A DNA stretch of 49,691 bases, from positions 1-49,691 of the forward strand of contig DUFD01000024.1 of NCBI GenBank assembly GCA_011171075.1, read 5' to 3'. How positions within the stretch are numbered: position 1 is the stretch's first letter; each line of letters starts with the position of its first letter. The position numbers were made by a program, and so were the translations under genes. Shown one piece after another: positions 41,672-49,292 of the stretch. Below the pieces are notes generated by a model, which saw nothing but the letters and a program-made list of their open reading frames with translations, was not told the DNA's origin and ran no database searches. The DNA comes from Dehalococcoidia bacterium (GTDB taxonomy: Bacteria; Chloroflexota; Dehalococcoidia; Dehalococcoidales; Fen-1064).

Positions 41672-42928
41672 CTACAGAGACTCGGCGTATTCTCGCCAGA
41701 TTTCCCAGACAGGCACCTGCTTCCTCTGTGGGTCCCAGAGACCCAGTGGCTTCCCTTTGGTCTTCATGTGGGGAGGCAGCTTCTCCAGTTCCAGCGCTAC
41801 CTTCTCCAGCCAGAACGGAGTATCACCCAGATAGTTCTCCATGACGATGCCCCTCCTGGTATAAAGAGGCATGATATGCAGCACTGCCATAGTACCGACA
41901 CCAGCAAAGACCTGGTGGGCACGCCAGCAGATATGCTCAAAGGCCTCGCTGCACCACGCCTTGGCCATCGCCACCTCCATGTCCTGTCCTGGCTGACCGA
42001 GTGCCCAGGCTGCATACTGGGTAGCATAGCGGCAGGCGTCCTGGCGGATGACGAGCTGGACACAATGTTCCTGAACATGCTGGTTGATGCCGATAGGCAT
42101 ATCAAACTGTATTCTGGTCTTGGCGTAATCAACGGTTAATTCCTCGATTCGCTGACCAGCCCCGACCATCTGAGCACACAACAATACAGCACCTGTTTTA
42201 ACAGACTTGAACAAGGGTGCCCACCCGTCGTTCAACTCTCCGACAATGTTCTGTTTGGGAACCTTTACCTTATCGAAAACAACCTCACACTGCTTGTTCC
42301 TGTTGGCCAAGGTGTCCAGGAGTTCATAGCTAATGCCGGGACTCTTGGCGTCCACCAGAAAGAGGGTTATCCCTTCCTCAGATGGTCCGTCATCTCTGGT
42401 CCTGGCAGCGCATAGAAGGTAATCAGCAATATGGGCATCATGGACGAACAACTTGATACCGTCGATGATATAGTCATCACCATCAGGGACTGCTCTGACG
42501 GTCACTCCTTCGGGGTCCCAGGCTTTGCCGTCCCAGCTGGACTCAGGCTCAGTCAGGGCCATGGCCAGAATAAGTTCTCCGTTGACTATCTTGGGCAGCA
42601 ACTCCTTTTTCTGTTCGTCACTACCGGCCTCGAGGATGGTGTGTCCACAGAGCACCACGGTGGAAAGGTGAGGGCTGGGGAATAGCGCCCGTCCCATTTC
42701 CTCATGAATAACCATCAGGTCTACCGCGTCGCCGCCGGTGCCACCATATTCCTCAGGAATGCTGATTCCCAGCCAGCCAAGTTCGGCTATCTGGCGCCAT
42801 AGTTCCGGAGAGTAGCCTCTCTCATCGGTCTCTATCTGCCTGACTACGGCCTCGGGACATTCTTTCTCCAGGAAATCGCGGGCCATTGTCTTCAGCATTT
42901 CTTGGTCTTCACTAAGTGCAAAGTCCAT
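41672..42928 (-). CDS. Acyl-CoA dehydrogenase, probable subunit of a heteromeric enzyme
   Basis: A 418-residue acyl-CoA dehydrogenase-fold flavoprotein. N-terminal helical domain begins MDFALSEDQEMLKTMARDFL; the middle beta-barrel has LAMALTEPESSWD (FAD-contact region) and the C-terminal helical domain ends about residue 400. The typical catalytic Glu near the C-terminus is not obvious. It lies 43 nt downstream of a second acyl-CoA dehydrogenase; unequal pairs of this kind form alpha2-beta2 enzymes in sterol and bile-acid side-chain degradation. Substrate unknown. Confidence 0.87.
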   Translation of the reverse strand: MDFALSEDQEMLKTMARDFLEKECPEAVVRQIETDERGYSPELWRQIAELGWLGISIPEEYGGTGGDAVDLMVIHEEMGRALFPSPHLSTVVLCGHTILEAGSDEQKKELLPKIVNGELILAMALTEPESSWDGKAWDPEGVTVRAVPDGDDYIIDGIKLFVHDAHIADYLLCAARTRDDGPSEEGITLFLVDAKSPGISYELLDTLANRNKQCEVVFDKVKVPKQNIVGELNDGWAPLFKSVKTGAVLLCAQMVGAGQRIEELTVDYAKTRIQFDMPIGINQHVQEHCVQLVIRQDACRYATQYAAWALGQPGQDMEVAMAKAWCSEAFEHICWRAHQVFAGVGTMAVLHIMPLYTRRGIVMENYLGDTPFWLEKVALELEKLPPHMKTKGKPLGLWDPQRKQVPVWEIWREYAESL

Positions 42929-42971
42929 AGCCTTCTCCTCCTACTTTCTTCCTACTTCTCATCTCACGTCA

Positions 42972-44192
42972 TCATACCTGCTTAAGGGCCTCGTTTATCT
43001 GGACGTTGAACTGTCTTGGTATCCTGGGCAGACCAAGACCCCTATCGGCAATGACGACTCTGCGTATCTCCGGGCTGCCCGCGGCATGGATGGCGTGCAT
43101 ATATTCCCAGGTACGTCCCGGCCTCCCGTTGTATCTGGCATATTTAGACTTCTGCCTGAGCTGGGTATACATTCCGAATACCTGCCCCATCTTCTCACCA
43201 TCGAAGGTCTGCCAGAGTCTATGCCAGAGGGTACCCGAGTTATAATGCTGCGGCCCCAGCCTTTCCCGCTGGCTCCTGTGCCAGGCGGTATACCAGCCAA
43301 AGAGGAATTCAAGATGCTTATGGATGGCCATCCGCGCCAGCATGTCCCGCGCTTTCGAGTCTTGATAGAGCGGTTTACCGTTACGCTTTTCCTGCCGGGC
43401 GTATTCCATAATTTTTTCCATGCTGCGCCTGGCACCCAGTCCGCCACCGGCCGCCCTTTCAAACTCGAAGGTGGTCATGGCCAGATAGAAACCCCGGTTA
43501 AGTTCACCCAGAAGATTCTCCTTGGGTACCCGGACATTATCATAGAAAATCTCGTTTTGCTGTGAACCGCCCATGGTCGGCAGTGGTCGGTATGATACTC
43601 CGGGAGCATCCCCGGGAACCATGAATATGCTCAACCCGCGGTGTTTGGGTGTTACGTCTGCTGTTTTACACAGCGTATACAGCCAGTCCGGTTTCGTACC
43701 ACCGGATATGAACGTCTTCTGCCCGTTCAGGACATATTCATCACCGTCAGGTACTGCCCGGAGCTGAACATTGGCCTCGTCAGAACCTGCATCAGGCTCG
43801 GTAAAACACTCGAAGGCGGTTATCTCTCCCCGGGCTATCGGGGGAATCCACTTCTCTCTTTGCTCCTCTGTACCTGAGGTAAGGACTGTCGGTGCTACCA
43901 GCGTCATGGCCATAATACCGCCCCAACGTGCCCCCCAGTAGGACATTTCTGAAGATATCGCTGCCTGTTCCATAGCACTGAAGCCCATACCGCCGTATTT
44001 CTTAGGCCAGCCCGCCGTCGGCCAGCCCTTCTGCACCCCCTTTTGGTGGAACTGCTTCCAGAACTCCTGTGTCTCGGCTTCCTGGAAACGACCTGTGTAC
44101 TCTGGGTCATAATCCTCCGGTAGCTCGTTTATACAGAAATCGCGCATCTCTGCCATTAGCTTTTGCTGCTCTTCGGAAAATCCGAATTCCAT
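42972..44192 (-). CDS. Acyl-CoA dehydrogenase, partner subunit
   Basis: A 406-residue acyl-CoA dehydrogenase. MEFGFSEEQQKLMAEMRDF opens the helical domain; ECFTEPDAGSDEANVQLRA is the classical FAD/substrate signature; NGQKTFISGG follows. The C-terminal SPEIRRVVIADRGLGLPR matches the IQRNIIAERVLGLPR end of the FadE-like group. It is first of the two-gene unit, transcribed from a consensus promoter at 44289-44318. Likely forms a heteromer with the downstream gene. Confidence 0.88.
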   Translation of the reverse strand: MEFGFSEEQQKLMAEMRDFCINELPEDYDPEYTGRFQEAETQEFWKQFHQKGVQKGWPTAGWPKKYGGMGFSAMEQAAISSEMSYWGARWGGIMAMTLVAPTVLTSGTEEQREKWIPPIARGEITAFECFTEPDAGSDEANVQLRAVPDGDEYVLNGQKTFISGGTKPDWLYTLCKTADVTPKHRGLSIFMVPGDAPGVSYRPLPTMGGSQQNEIFYDNVRVPKENLLGELNRGFYLAMTTFEFERAAGGGLGARRSMEKIMEYARQEKRNGKPLYQDSKARDMLARMAIHKHLEFLFGWYTAWHRSQRERLGPQHYNSGTLWHRLWQTFDGEKMGQVFGMYTQLRQKSKYARYNGRPGRTWEYMHAIHAAGSPEIRRVVIADRGLGLPRIPRQFNVQINEALKQV

Positions 44193-44288
44193 TATTACTT
44201 CCTCCTTCTAGAGTATGCCGGACTTTTATCTCCGACAGAATCTAAAAACCGATATTGCCTCCTTTCTTCCAGTACTGCTAGACGGCAT

Positions 44289-44318
44289 AATATAGCCCCC
44301 AAGCAGATAGTATGTCAA
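44289..44318 (-). promoter_or_regulatory. Promoter for the acyl-CoA dehydrogenase pair
   Basis: On the minus strand: TTGACA (44318-44313), 18-nt spacer, TATATT (44294-44289), about 95 nt before the start at 44192. Confidence 0.65.
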
Positions 44319-44397
44319 TGTACCACGCGTTGCTTTTTCAACATGCTACAGGCGAATCCAATCATAAAAACGGTGGTTCCAGGCAATCTGCCAAACC

Positions 44398-45258
44398 CTA
44401 TTTGTACAATGGCGAAGAGGCTTTCATGAGACGGGTCATGTGTCTCATCTCGGCGACCCGTTTCCCACTTTCCACCTCTTCCAGATAAGTATCAATCCAG
44501 TAGAACTCTGTCTTCGAGCTGGTACCCACGCATGCCAGTTTGCCACCGGCCCGATATGGCACATCAACCTTAACCGGCCCGTTAACATTACGCAGTTCGG
44601 TAGCACCAAAGAAGCCCACCGCCTCCTGTGTCCGCGGAGGATTTATATTCATAGCACGGTGCATTAAGCTCGGTGGGGCGATAGCACCTCCCCAGGGTGA
44701 ATCACCTTTGTACCAGTCCAGGGTATCGGTAATCGTCTCCAGTGACCTGTCGACCATTTCCCGCGTTATAATAACTTCGCGCGACGGCAGTTCGTCTCCC
44801 GCATTAAGACCGGCAAGAATACGCAGCTCGCCGGGTGCAGCATGCTTGAGCTCAACCGTCTGTATATAAGAAGGCTCTTCAGGCTCACCCATGGCAATCG
44901 TTCCCGTTCCGACGGTATGGTCGTCACGAGACTCAGCCCATGCCTCCACCTGCACATCCTTCTTTCCCTCCGGAGGAATGCCCATAATCCCCCTTACCTC
45001 CTCACCATCCACAAGGGCGTATGTGTAGAAAATGCTAAGGGAGCCTTTCTCAAACCAATGCTGACCAAGAGTTTCCAGTATCAGCGGTGGAAACAGATTA
45101 AGATGAACGATACCCACCACGGCTCCACCCCTCATTCCCAGTTGTTGCGCCGTTGCATCGTCGTGGATTGAACCTCTTCCAGCACCACGGGCTGCATTTA
45201 CCGCCTTTCTCCATCCTCCGTAGATATGCCCTTCTTTAATTACGTTATCACCAGACAT
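44398..45258 (-). CDS. Double-hotdog (MaoC-like) protein
   Basis: A 286-residue protein that appears to hold two hotdog-type halves: the first around RGSIHDDATAQQLGMRGGAVVGIVHLN and the second near ITDTLDWYKGDSPWGGAIAPPSLMHRAM (both split for length in other motifs). The pattern Asp-x-G...-A-P-S-L resembles MaoC-like hydratases or thioesterases. I cannot name a specific member. It precedes the acyl-CoA dehydrogenase pair on the same strand but has its own promoter (45316-45344). Enoyl-CoA hydration after the dehydrogenase step is a reasonable guess. Confidence 0.65.
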   Translation of the reverse strand: MSGDNVIKEGHIYGGWRKAVNAARGAGRGSIHDDATAQQLGMRGGAVVGIVHLNLFPPLILETLGQHWFEKGSLSIFYTYALVDGEEVRGIMGIPPEGKKDVQVEAWAESRDDHTVGTGTIAMGEPEEPSYIQTVELKHAAPGELRILAGLNAGDELPSREVIITREMVDRSLETITDTLDWYKGDSPWGGAIAPPSLMHRAMNINPPRTQEAVGFFGATELRNVNGPVKVDVPYRAGGKLACVGTSSKTEFYWIDTYLEEVESGKRVAEMRHMTRLMKASSPLYK

Positions 45259-45315
45259 GCTCTTCCCCCCTTTGTTGTTTTAATCACGGCAATATCATAC
45301 ACTTTTTTCTGCTGT

Positions 45316-45344
45316 AATATAAGCCCTGCTCAACCGTATGTCAA
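45316..45344 (-). promoter_or_regulatory. Promoter for the double-hotdog gene
   Basis: On the minus strand: TTGACA (45344-45339), 17-nt spacer, TATATT (45321-45316), before AAGGGGGGAAGAGC-ATG. Confidence 0.7.
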
Positions 45345-45397
45345 AGCCATCTCTGGACCAGGTCAGGTAAATTATACTGGCACCCTCGCTTACAGGC

Positions 45398-45426
45398 TTG
45401 ACAGCAATGCGTTGAGGAATTATAAT
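45398..45426 (+). promoter_or_regulatory. Full-consensus promoter for fur
   Basis: TTGACA at 45398-45403, 17-nt spacer, TATAAT at 45421-45426. The probable start is near 45433, only about 5 nt before ATG 45438. Confidence 0.85.
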
Positions 45427-45437
45427 AATGTTACTAG

Positions 45438-45911
45438 ATGCAAATGAGTAGCATTATTGATAAGAAAATGAACGCTAAAACCAGGTCATTCGAAAAAACA
45501 CGCCAGACACTGAATGTCACCGGACTGAGAGTTACCAACCAGCGGGCTCTTATTATGGACATTATTCGGCAGGGAGACGAGCATCTCGATGCCGATGAAG
45601 TCTATCGCCGGGCCCGGGCGAAGCAACCCCGCCTCAGCTTATCAACTGTTTATCGAACACTGCAGGCGCTCAAAAAAGTGGGGCTCGTGGAGGAGGTCCA
45701 CATCGACGAGACGCGCCACTACTACGAAATAAAACCCCCTACCGAGCACCACCACCTGGTGTGCCTTGAGTGCGGGCGGGTTGTCGAATTCCAGTACCCG
45801 TTAGCCCGCCTGATTAAAAGAAAGGTCATCGAGGCCAAAGACTTTGAGATTACCGGCAGTGAGATTCGAATGACGGGTTACTGCCCGAGCTGCCGCCAGA
45901 AGCGGAAATAA
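45438..45911 (+). CDS. fur: Fur-family metalloregulator
   Basis: A 157-residue Fur-type repressor. The winged helix is LRVTNQRALIMDIIRQ and LSLSTVYRTLQALKKVGLVEEV; metal sites are in HLDADEVYRRA, ETRHYYEI, HHHLVCLECGRVVEF (HHxH and CxxC) and the C-terminal CPSC. The FeoAB operon follows and carries a Fur-box-like site, so iron is the likely signal. No ribosome site precedes ATG 45438 or ATG 45444, and the promoter is so close that the mRNA is probably leaderless. Confidence 0.88.
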   Translation: MQMSSIIDKKMNAKTRSFEKTRQTLNVTGLRVTNQRALIMDIIRQGDEHLDADEVYRRARAKQPRLSLSTVYRTLQALKKVGLVEEVHIDETRHYYEIKPPTEHHHLVCLECGRVVEFQYPLARLIKRKVIEAKDFEITGSEIRMTGYCPSCRQKRK

Positions 45912-45930
45912 TTTTTTAGAATTTCTTGTT

Positions 45931-45949
45931 GCAAATAATAATCATTTAC
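45931..45949 (+). promoter_or_regulatory. Fur-box-like site upstream of feoA
   Basis: GCAAATAATAATCATTTAC matches the 19-base E. coli Fur consensus at 14 positions. It lies 20 nt after the fur stop and 54 nt before feoA. The exact feo promoter is not clear. Confidence 0.6.
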
Positions 45950-46002
45950 ATTTAACACTGGGATGGACTACCTGGGTGAAGTGAGAGGAAGGATTACGCT
46001 TT

Positions 46003-46245
46003 ATGCTTGACAGAAGACATGTACCCTTGAGTCGTTTAGAGGCTGGCCAGAGCGGGAAAGTAGTTGAAATTCAGGGCGGGCAAGGCATGATTAATCGTCT
46101 TAGCGCTCTGGGCATCAGACCCGGCAAGAGAGTAACCAAGGTCAGTTCGATGTTTATGCGGGGACCGGTAACCATCCAGGTAGGTAACGCCCAGGTAGCC
46201 ATCGGCTTTGGTATGGCGAAGAGGATACTTGTTGAACTGGGTTAA
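46003..46245 (+). CDS. feoA: Ferrous iron transport protein FeoA
   Basis: An 80-residue SH3-like FeoA: LSRLEAGQSGKVVEI near the start, INRLSALGIRPGKRV and GPVTIQVGNAQVAIG are typical. It modulates FeoB. No strong Shine-Dalgarno is seen, though GAGAGGAAGGAT lies further upstream. The stop is 6 nt before feoB. Confidence 0.93.
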   Translation: MLDRRHVPLSRLEAGQSGKVVEIQGGQGMINRLSALGIRPGKRVTKVSSMFMRGPVTIQVGNAQVAIGFGMAKRILVELG

Positions 46246-46251
46246 GTATAG

Positions 46252-47970
46252 ATGAATATACTGCTGATGGGCAATCCCAATGTGGGTAAAAGCGTCATCT
46301 TCTCCCGCCTGACCGGCGTCAAGGTAATCGCTTCAAACTATCCGGGCACGACGGTAAACTACACCCACGGTTTTATGAAACTGGGCGACGAGATAGTTGA
46401 GATTACCGATGTACCCGGTACCTACACCCTTGAACCAACCAGCGAGGCTGAAGAGGTAGCCGCCCAGATGCTTGACACCGGGGACACGGTTATAAACGTG
46501 GTCGACGCTACCAACCTGGAAAGAAATCTATACCTCACCTTACAGCTACTGGAACGAAAAACTCCGGTGGTGGTGGCCTTAAATATGTGGGATGATACCG
46601 AGCACCGGGGGATACATATCGACCTGGAAAAACTGAGGGAACTACTGGGAGTACCGGTTATTCCTACGGTAGCAGTAACCGCTCAGGGCATAAAAGAGCT
46701 GGTAGATAACATCCCCAGGGCTGCCTCACCCGACACTCCCGTCCGCAGCAGTGACGAACGCTGGGCGGCCGTCGGCAGCATCACGGAACAGGTCCAGCAA
46801 ATCACGCATCGTCATCATACCTGGCGGGAGCGTCTTGGAGACGCCAGTGTACAGCCATTGACCGGCGGCATCATGGCTCTAGTTGTTCTTGCCGGCGCCT
46901 TCACGATAATCCGTCTCATTGGTGAGAGCCTTATTAATTATGCGCTGAATCCCTTATTCGAAAATCTGTGGGCGCCGGTAATTTTAAGATTAAGTGACCT
47001 TCTGGATGGTACTGACTTTCTTCATGATGTCCTGATAGGCAGGATAGTCGGTGGAGAAGTGGACTTTGTTGAATCGCTCGGACTATTGACCACCGGTCTC
47101 TATGTACCCTTTGCCATGGTGCTACCTTACATTGTCTCTTTCTATCTGGTGCTGGGTCTACTTGAGGACGTAGGTTATCTACCGCGACTGGCAGTTTTGA
47201 TGGATACCATCATGCACCGGCTCGGTCTGCACGGCTATGCCATTATCCCGAGTATGCTGGGGCTGGGCTGTAATGTACCGGCCATTCTGGCTACCCGCAT
47301 TCTGGAGAGTAAGAGGGAGAGGTTTATTGCAGCTACCCTAATATCTATTGCCATACCCTGTGCTGCCTCGCAGGCAATGATTATCGGTCTGGTAGGTCAA
47401 CACGGCGGGCAGTATGTGGCCATTGTTTACGGGACGCTCTTTATCGTCTGGGTTATCTTGGGGATAATAATTAACCGCCTTACCAAAGGATTAAGCCCCG
47501 AGCTCCTTATTGAGATACCACCCTATCGTTGGCCACCATGGCAGACCGTTTTACAAAAGCTGTGGATGAGAACTTACGGTTTCTTAAGAGAGGCCATTCC
47601 CATCATCTTAGGCGCCGTTCTATTAATAAACATACTCTACGTCCTGGGAGTATTTGACGCCATCGCCAACTTCACAGCACCGGTGGTAAGCGGTCTCTGG
47701 GGGCTACCCAAGGAGGCAGTAACTGCCATAGTGATTGGGTTCCTGCGTAAGGACGTAGCCCTGGGCATGCTCGCCCCTCTATCACTGAGTGCCAATCAGC
47801 TCGTCGTTGGCAGCGTGGTCCTGGCCATGTTTTTTCCCTGCATTGCTACCTTTGTAGTCCTTCTTAAAGAGCTTGGGATTACCAGCATGCTCAAAGCGGC
47901 AGGAATAATGATTATCACCACCTTACTTGTAGGCGGGGCATTGAACCTAATCATGCAACAGGTCGGGTAA
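46252..47970 (+). CDS. feoB: Ferrous iron transporter FeoB
   Basis: A 572-residue Fe(II) uptake protein, somewhat shorter than the usual 650-770. The G domain has GNPNVGKSVIFSRLTG (G1), YPGTTVN (G2), DVPGTYTLEP (G3) and LNMWDDTE (G4, NxxD). The membrane part (about 205-570) has two Gate regions, including LPRLAVLMDTIMHRLGLHG with GLGCNVPAILATR, and GFLRKDVALGML. It is the main ferrous iron importer in anaerobes, controlled here probably by the adjacent Fur. Confidence 0.95.
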   Translation: MNILLMGNPNVGKSVIFSRLTGVKVIASNYPGTTVNYTHGFMKLGDEIVEITDVPGTYTLEPTSEAEEVAAQMLDTGDTVINVVDATNLERNLYLTLQLLERKTPVVVALNMWDDTEHRGIHIDLEKLRELLGVPVIPTVAVTAQGIKELVDNIPRAASPDTPVRSSDERWAAVGSITEQVQQITHRHHTWRERLGDASVQPLTGGIMALVVLAGAFTIIRLIGESLINYALNPLFENLWAPVILRLSDLLDGTDFLHDVLIGRIVGGEVDFVESLGLLTTGLYVPFAMVLPYIVSFYLVLGLLEDVGYLPRLAVLMDTIMHRLGLHGYAIIPSMLGLGCNVPAILATRILESKRERFIAATLISIAIPCAASQAMIIGLVGQHGGQYVAIVYGTLFIVWVILGIIINRLTKGLSPELLIEIPPYRWPPWQTVLQKLWMRTYGFLREAIPIILGAVLLINILYVLGVFDAIANFTAPVVSGLWGLPKEAVTAIVIGFLRKDVALGMLAPLSLSANQLVVGSVVLAMFFPCIATFVVLLKELGITSMLKAAGIMIITTLLVGGALNLIMQQVG

Positions 47971-48067
47971 TCACTACCGTACCCGATTGCTGGTAGAAAA
48001 TAGTGCCTCAGCCCTGCCCGAATATCTTCTGCCATATTTCGGTCAATCCCCCAATCACAGGTATAGC

Positions 48068-48110
48068 TTGACAAGTAGAAAACCACGTTGTAATATAATT
48101 ATGAACATAA
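48068..48110 (+). promoter_or_regulatory. Promoter plus small palindromes for the DUF134 operon
   Basis: TTGACA (48068-48073), 17-nt spacer, TAATAT (48091-48096). Just after it is the perfect palindrome TTATGAACATAA (48099-48110), over the predicted start site. A second palindrome, GGACTTAAGTCC, is at 48131-48142. Confidence 0.65.
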
Positions 48111-48165
48111 GTGCAAAATAATATGATTAGGGACTTAAGTCCATTACTTTGAAAGGCAGAACACC

Positions 48166-48639
48166 ATGGGACGACGACAGCTGTGGCGAAGAGTCAGCTC
48201 CATACCACCGATAACCTATTTCAAGCCGGCAGGGATATCAATGGCTGCCCTCGACGAAGTCAGGCTTCTTGTCGAAGAAGCCGAGGCAATCAGGCTCAAG
48301 GACCTCGATGGACTGGAGCAAGAGGAATGCGCTCAGAAGATGAATATCTCACGGACCACCTTCTCACGCATACTGGACTCTGCCCGACAGAAGATAGCCG
48401 ATGCCCTGCTAAACGGCAAGGCGATACGTATCGAAGGCGGAAACTACGAGATGGCGTTTCGCCGCTTCAGATGTATCAGCGGGCACGAATGGGAAGTACC
48501 TTTTGAAGCCATGATATCCGCCCCACCCGAGTTCTGTCCCCGGTGTGAGACGCCAAGCATCATGCCTCTTATACCTCCCGGGATGGGCCGGGGTAGAGGT
48601 GGCTGGAAAAGGCGCTATCAAGGAGGACGTAACTGGTAA
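48166..48639 (+). CDS. DUF134 family DNA-binding protein
   Basis: A 157-residue DUF134 protein with a sigma-70 region-4-like helix-turn-helix: LEQEECAQKMNISRTTFSRI (20 residues) then LDSARQKIADALLNGKAI. The N-terminal MGRRQLWRRV and PITYFKPAG are family marks. The C-terminus has RCISGHEWEVPFE and CPRCET, a possible zinc site. DUF134 genes commonly sit beside DUF5320 and NifX/NifB-like genes, as here, and probably regulate them. It may autoregulate through the palindromes upstream. Confidence 0.88.
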   Translation: MGRRQLWRRVSSIPPITYFKPAGISMAALDEVRLLVEEAEAIRLKDLDGLEQEECAQKMNISRTTFSRILDSARQKIADALLNGKAIRIEGGNYEMAFRRFRCISGHEWEVPFEAMISAPPEFCPRCETPSIMPLIPPGMGRGRGGWKRRYQGGRNW

Positions 48640-48669
48640 AGCTCTGAGTATACATAGGAGGTGATAAAA

Positions 48670-48894
48670 ATGCCATTCGGAGATAGAACTGGACCCAGAG
48701 GAACGGGACCAATGACCGGCAGAGGAGCCGGTTACTGTGGCGGTTTTGGCCGACCGGGTTATACCAACCCGACACCGGGCAGTGGGTGGTTCGGCTTTGG
48801 CTGGAGAGGCTGGGGCAGTGGCAGAGGCCGGGGCTTCGGTAGAGGTCGCGTGTTCGGCTGGCGCTGGTATGCACCCCGCTATAACCCGTGGTGA
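48670..48894 (+). CDS. DUF5320-type glycine/arginine-rich small protein 1
   Basis: A 74-residue low-complexity protein opening MPFGDRTGPRGTGPMTGRG and with one Cys (GAGYCGG), then GFG/GRG-rich sequence with several Trp. DUF5320-like proteins often share operons with NifX/NifB-like proteins. Ribosome site AGGAGGTG precedes ATG 48670; the GTG at 48661 is part of that site. Function unknown. Confidence 0.75.
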   Translation: MPFGDRTGPRGTGPMTGRGAGYCGGFGRPGYTNPTPGSGWFGFGWRGWGSGRGRGFGRGRVFGWRWYAPRYNPW

Positions 48895-48947
48895 TAAAAG
48901 CCAGAGCAATCCTCTCAAGAGAACAGTCGAATAGAAGGAGGTGAGAA

Positions 48948-49292
48948 ATGCCTAACGGATTTGGAAGAGGAAAAGGCTTCGGACGCGGATTTGGCAGAGG
49001 TATGGGCTTCGGCTTCCGTGGCGCTTCTCCGCCCTGGCCTTATGTCGGTATAGGCAGAGGCGGGCTGCCGCGTTGTGGCTACTTCGTGAGTGATGCCGGC
49101 ATTCCTCAACCCTGGTTATACCAGCACCCCTACTACGGCCACGATATAGCTCCTTCGTTTCCATCACAAGCAACCCGTCAGGATGAGCTCGATTACCTCA
49201 AAGGTCTAGCCCGAACCATGAGTGACGACCTGAAGGAGATAGAAACAAGGATACAGGAAATAGAGAGTGAGAGTAGCGAGGAGGAATCATGA
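48948..49292 (+). CDS. DUF5320-type glycine-rich protein 2 with a C-terminal coiled coil
   Basis: A 114-residue protein: a Gly/Phe/Arg-rich N-terminus (FGRGKGFGRGFGRGMGFG), a central Pro/Tyr region and a C-terminal helix of charged residues (about 75-110) that looks like a coiled coil. Ribosome site AAGGAGGTGA precedes the ATG. Its stop overlaps the start of the next gene by ATGA. It is the second of a pair with the gene at 48670. Confidence 0.78.
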   Translation: MPNGFGRGKGFGRGFGRGMGFGFRGASPPWPYVGIGRGGLPRCGYFVSDAGIPQPWLYQHPYYGHDIAPSFPSQATRQDELDYLKGLARTMSDDLKEIETRIQEIESESSEEES

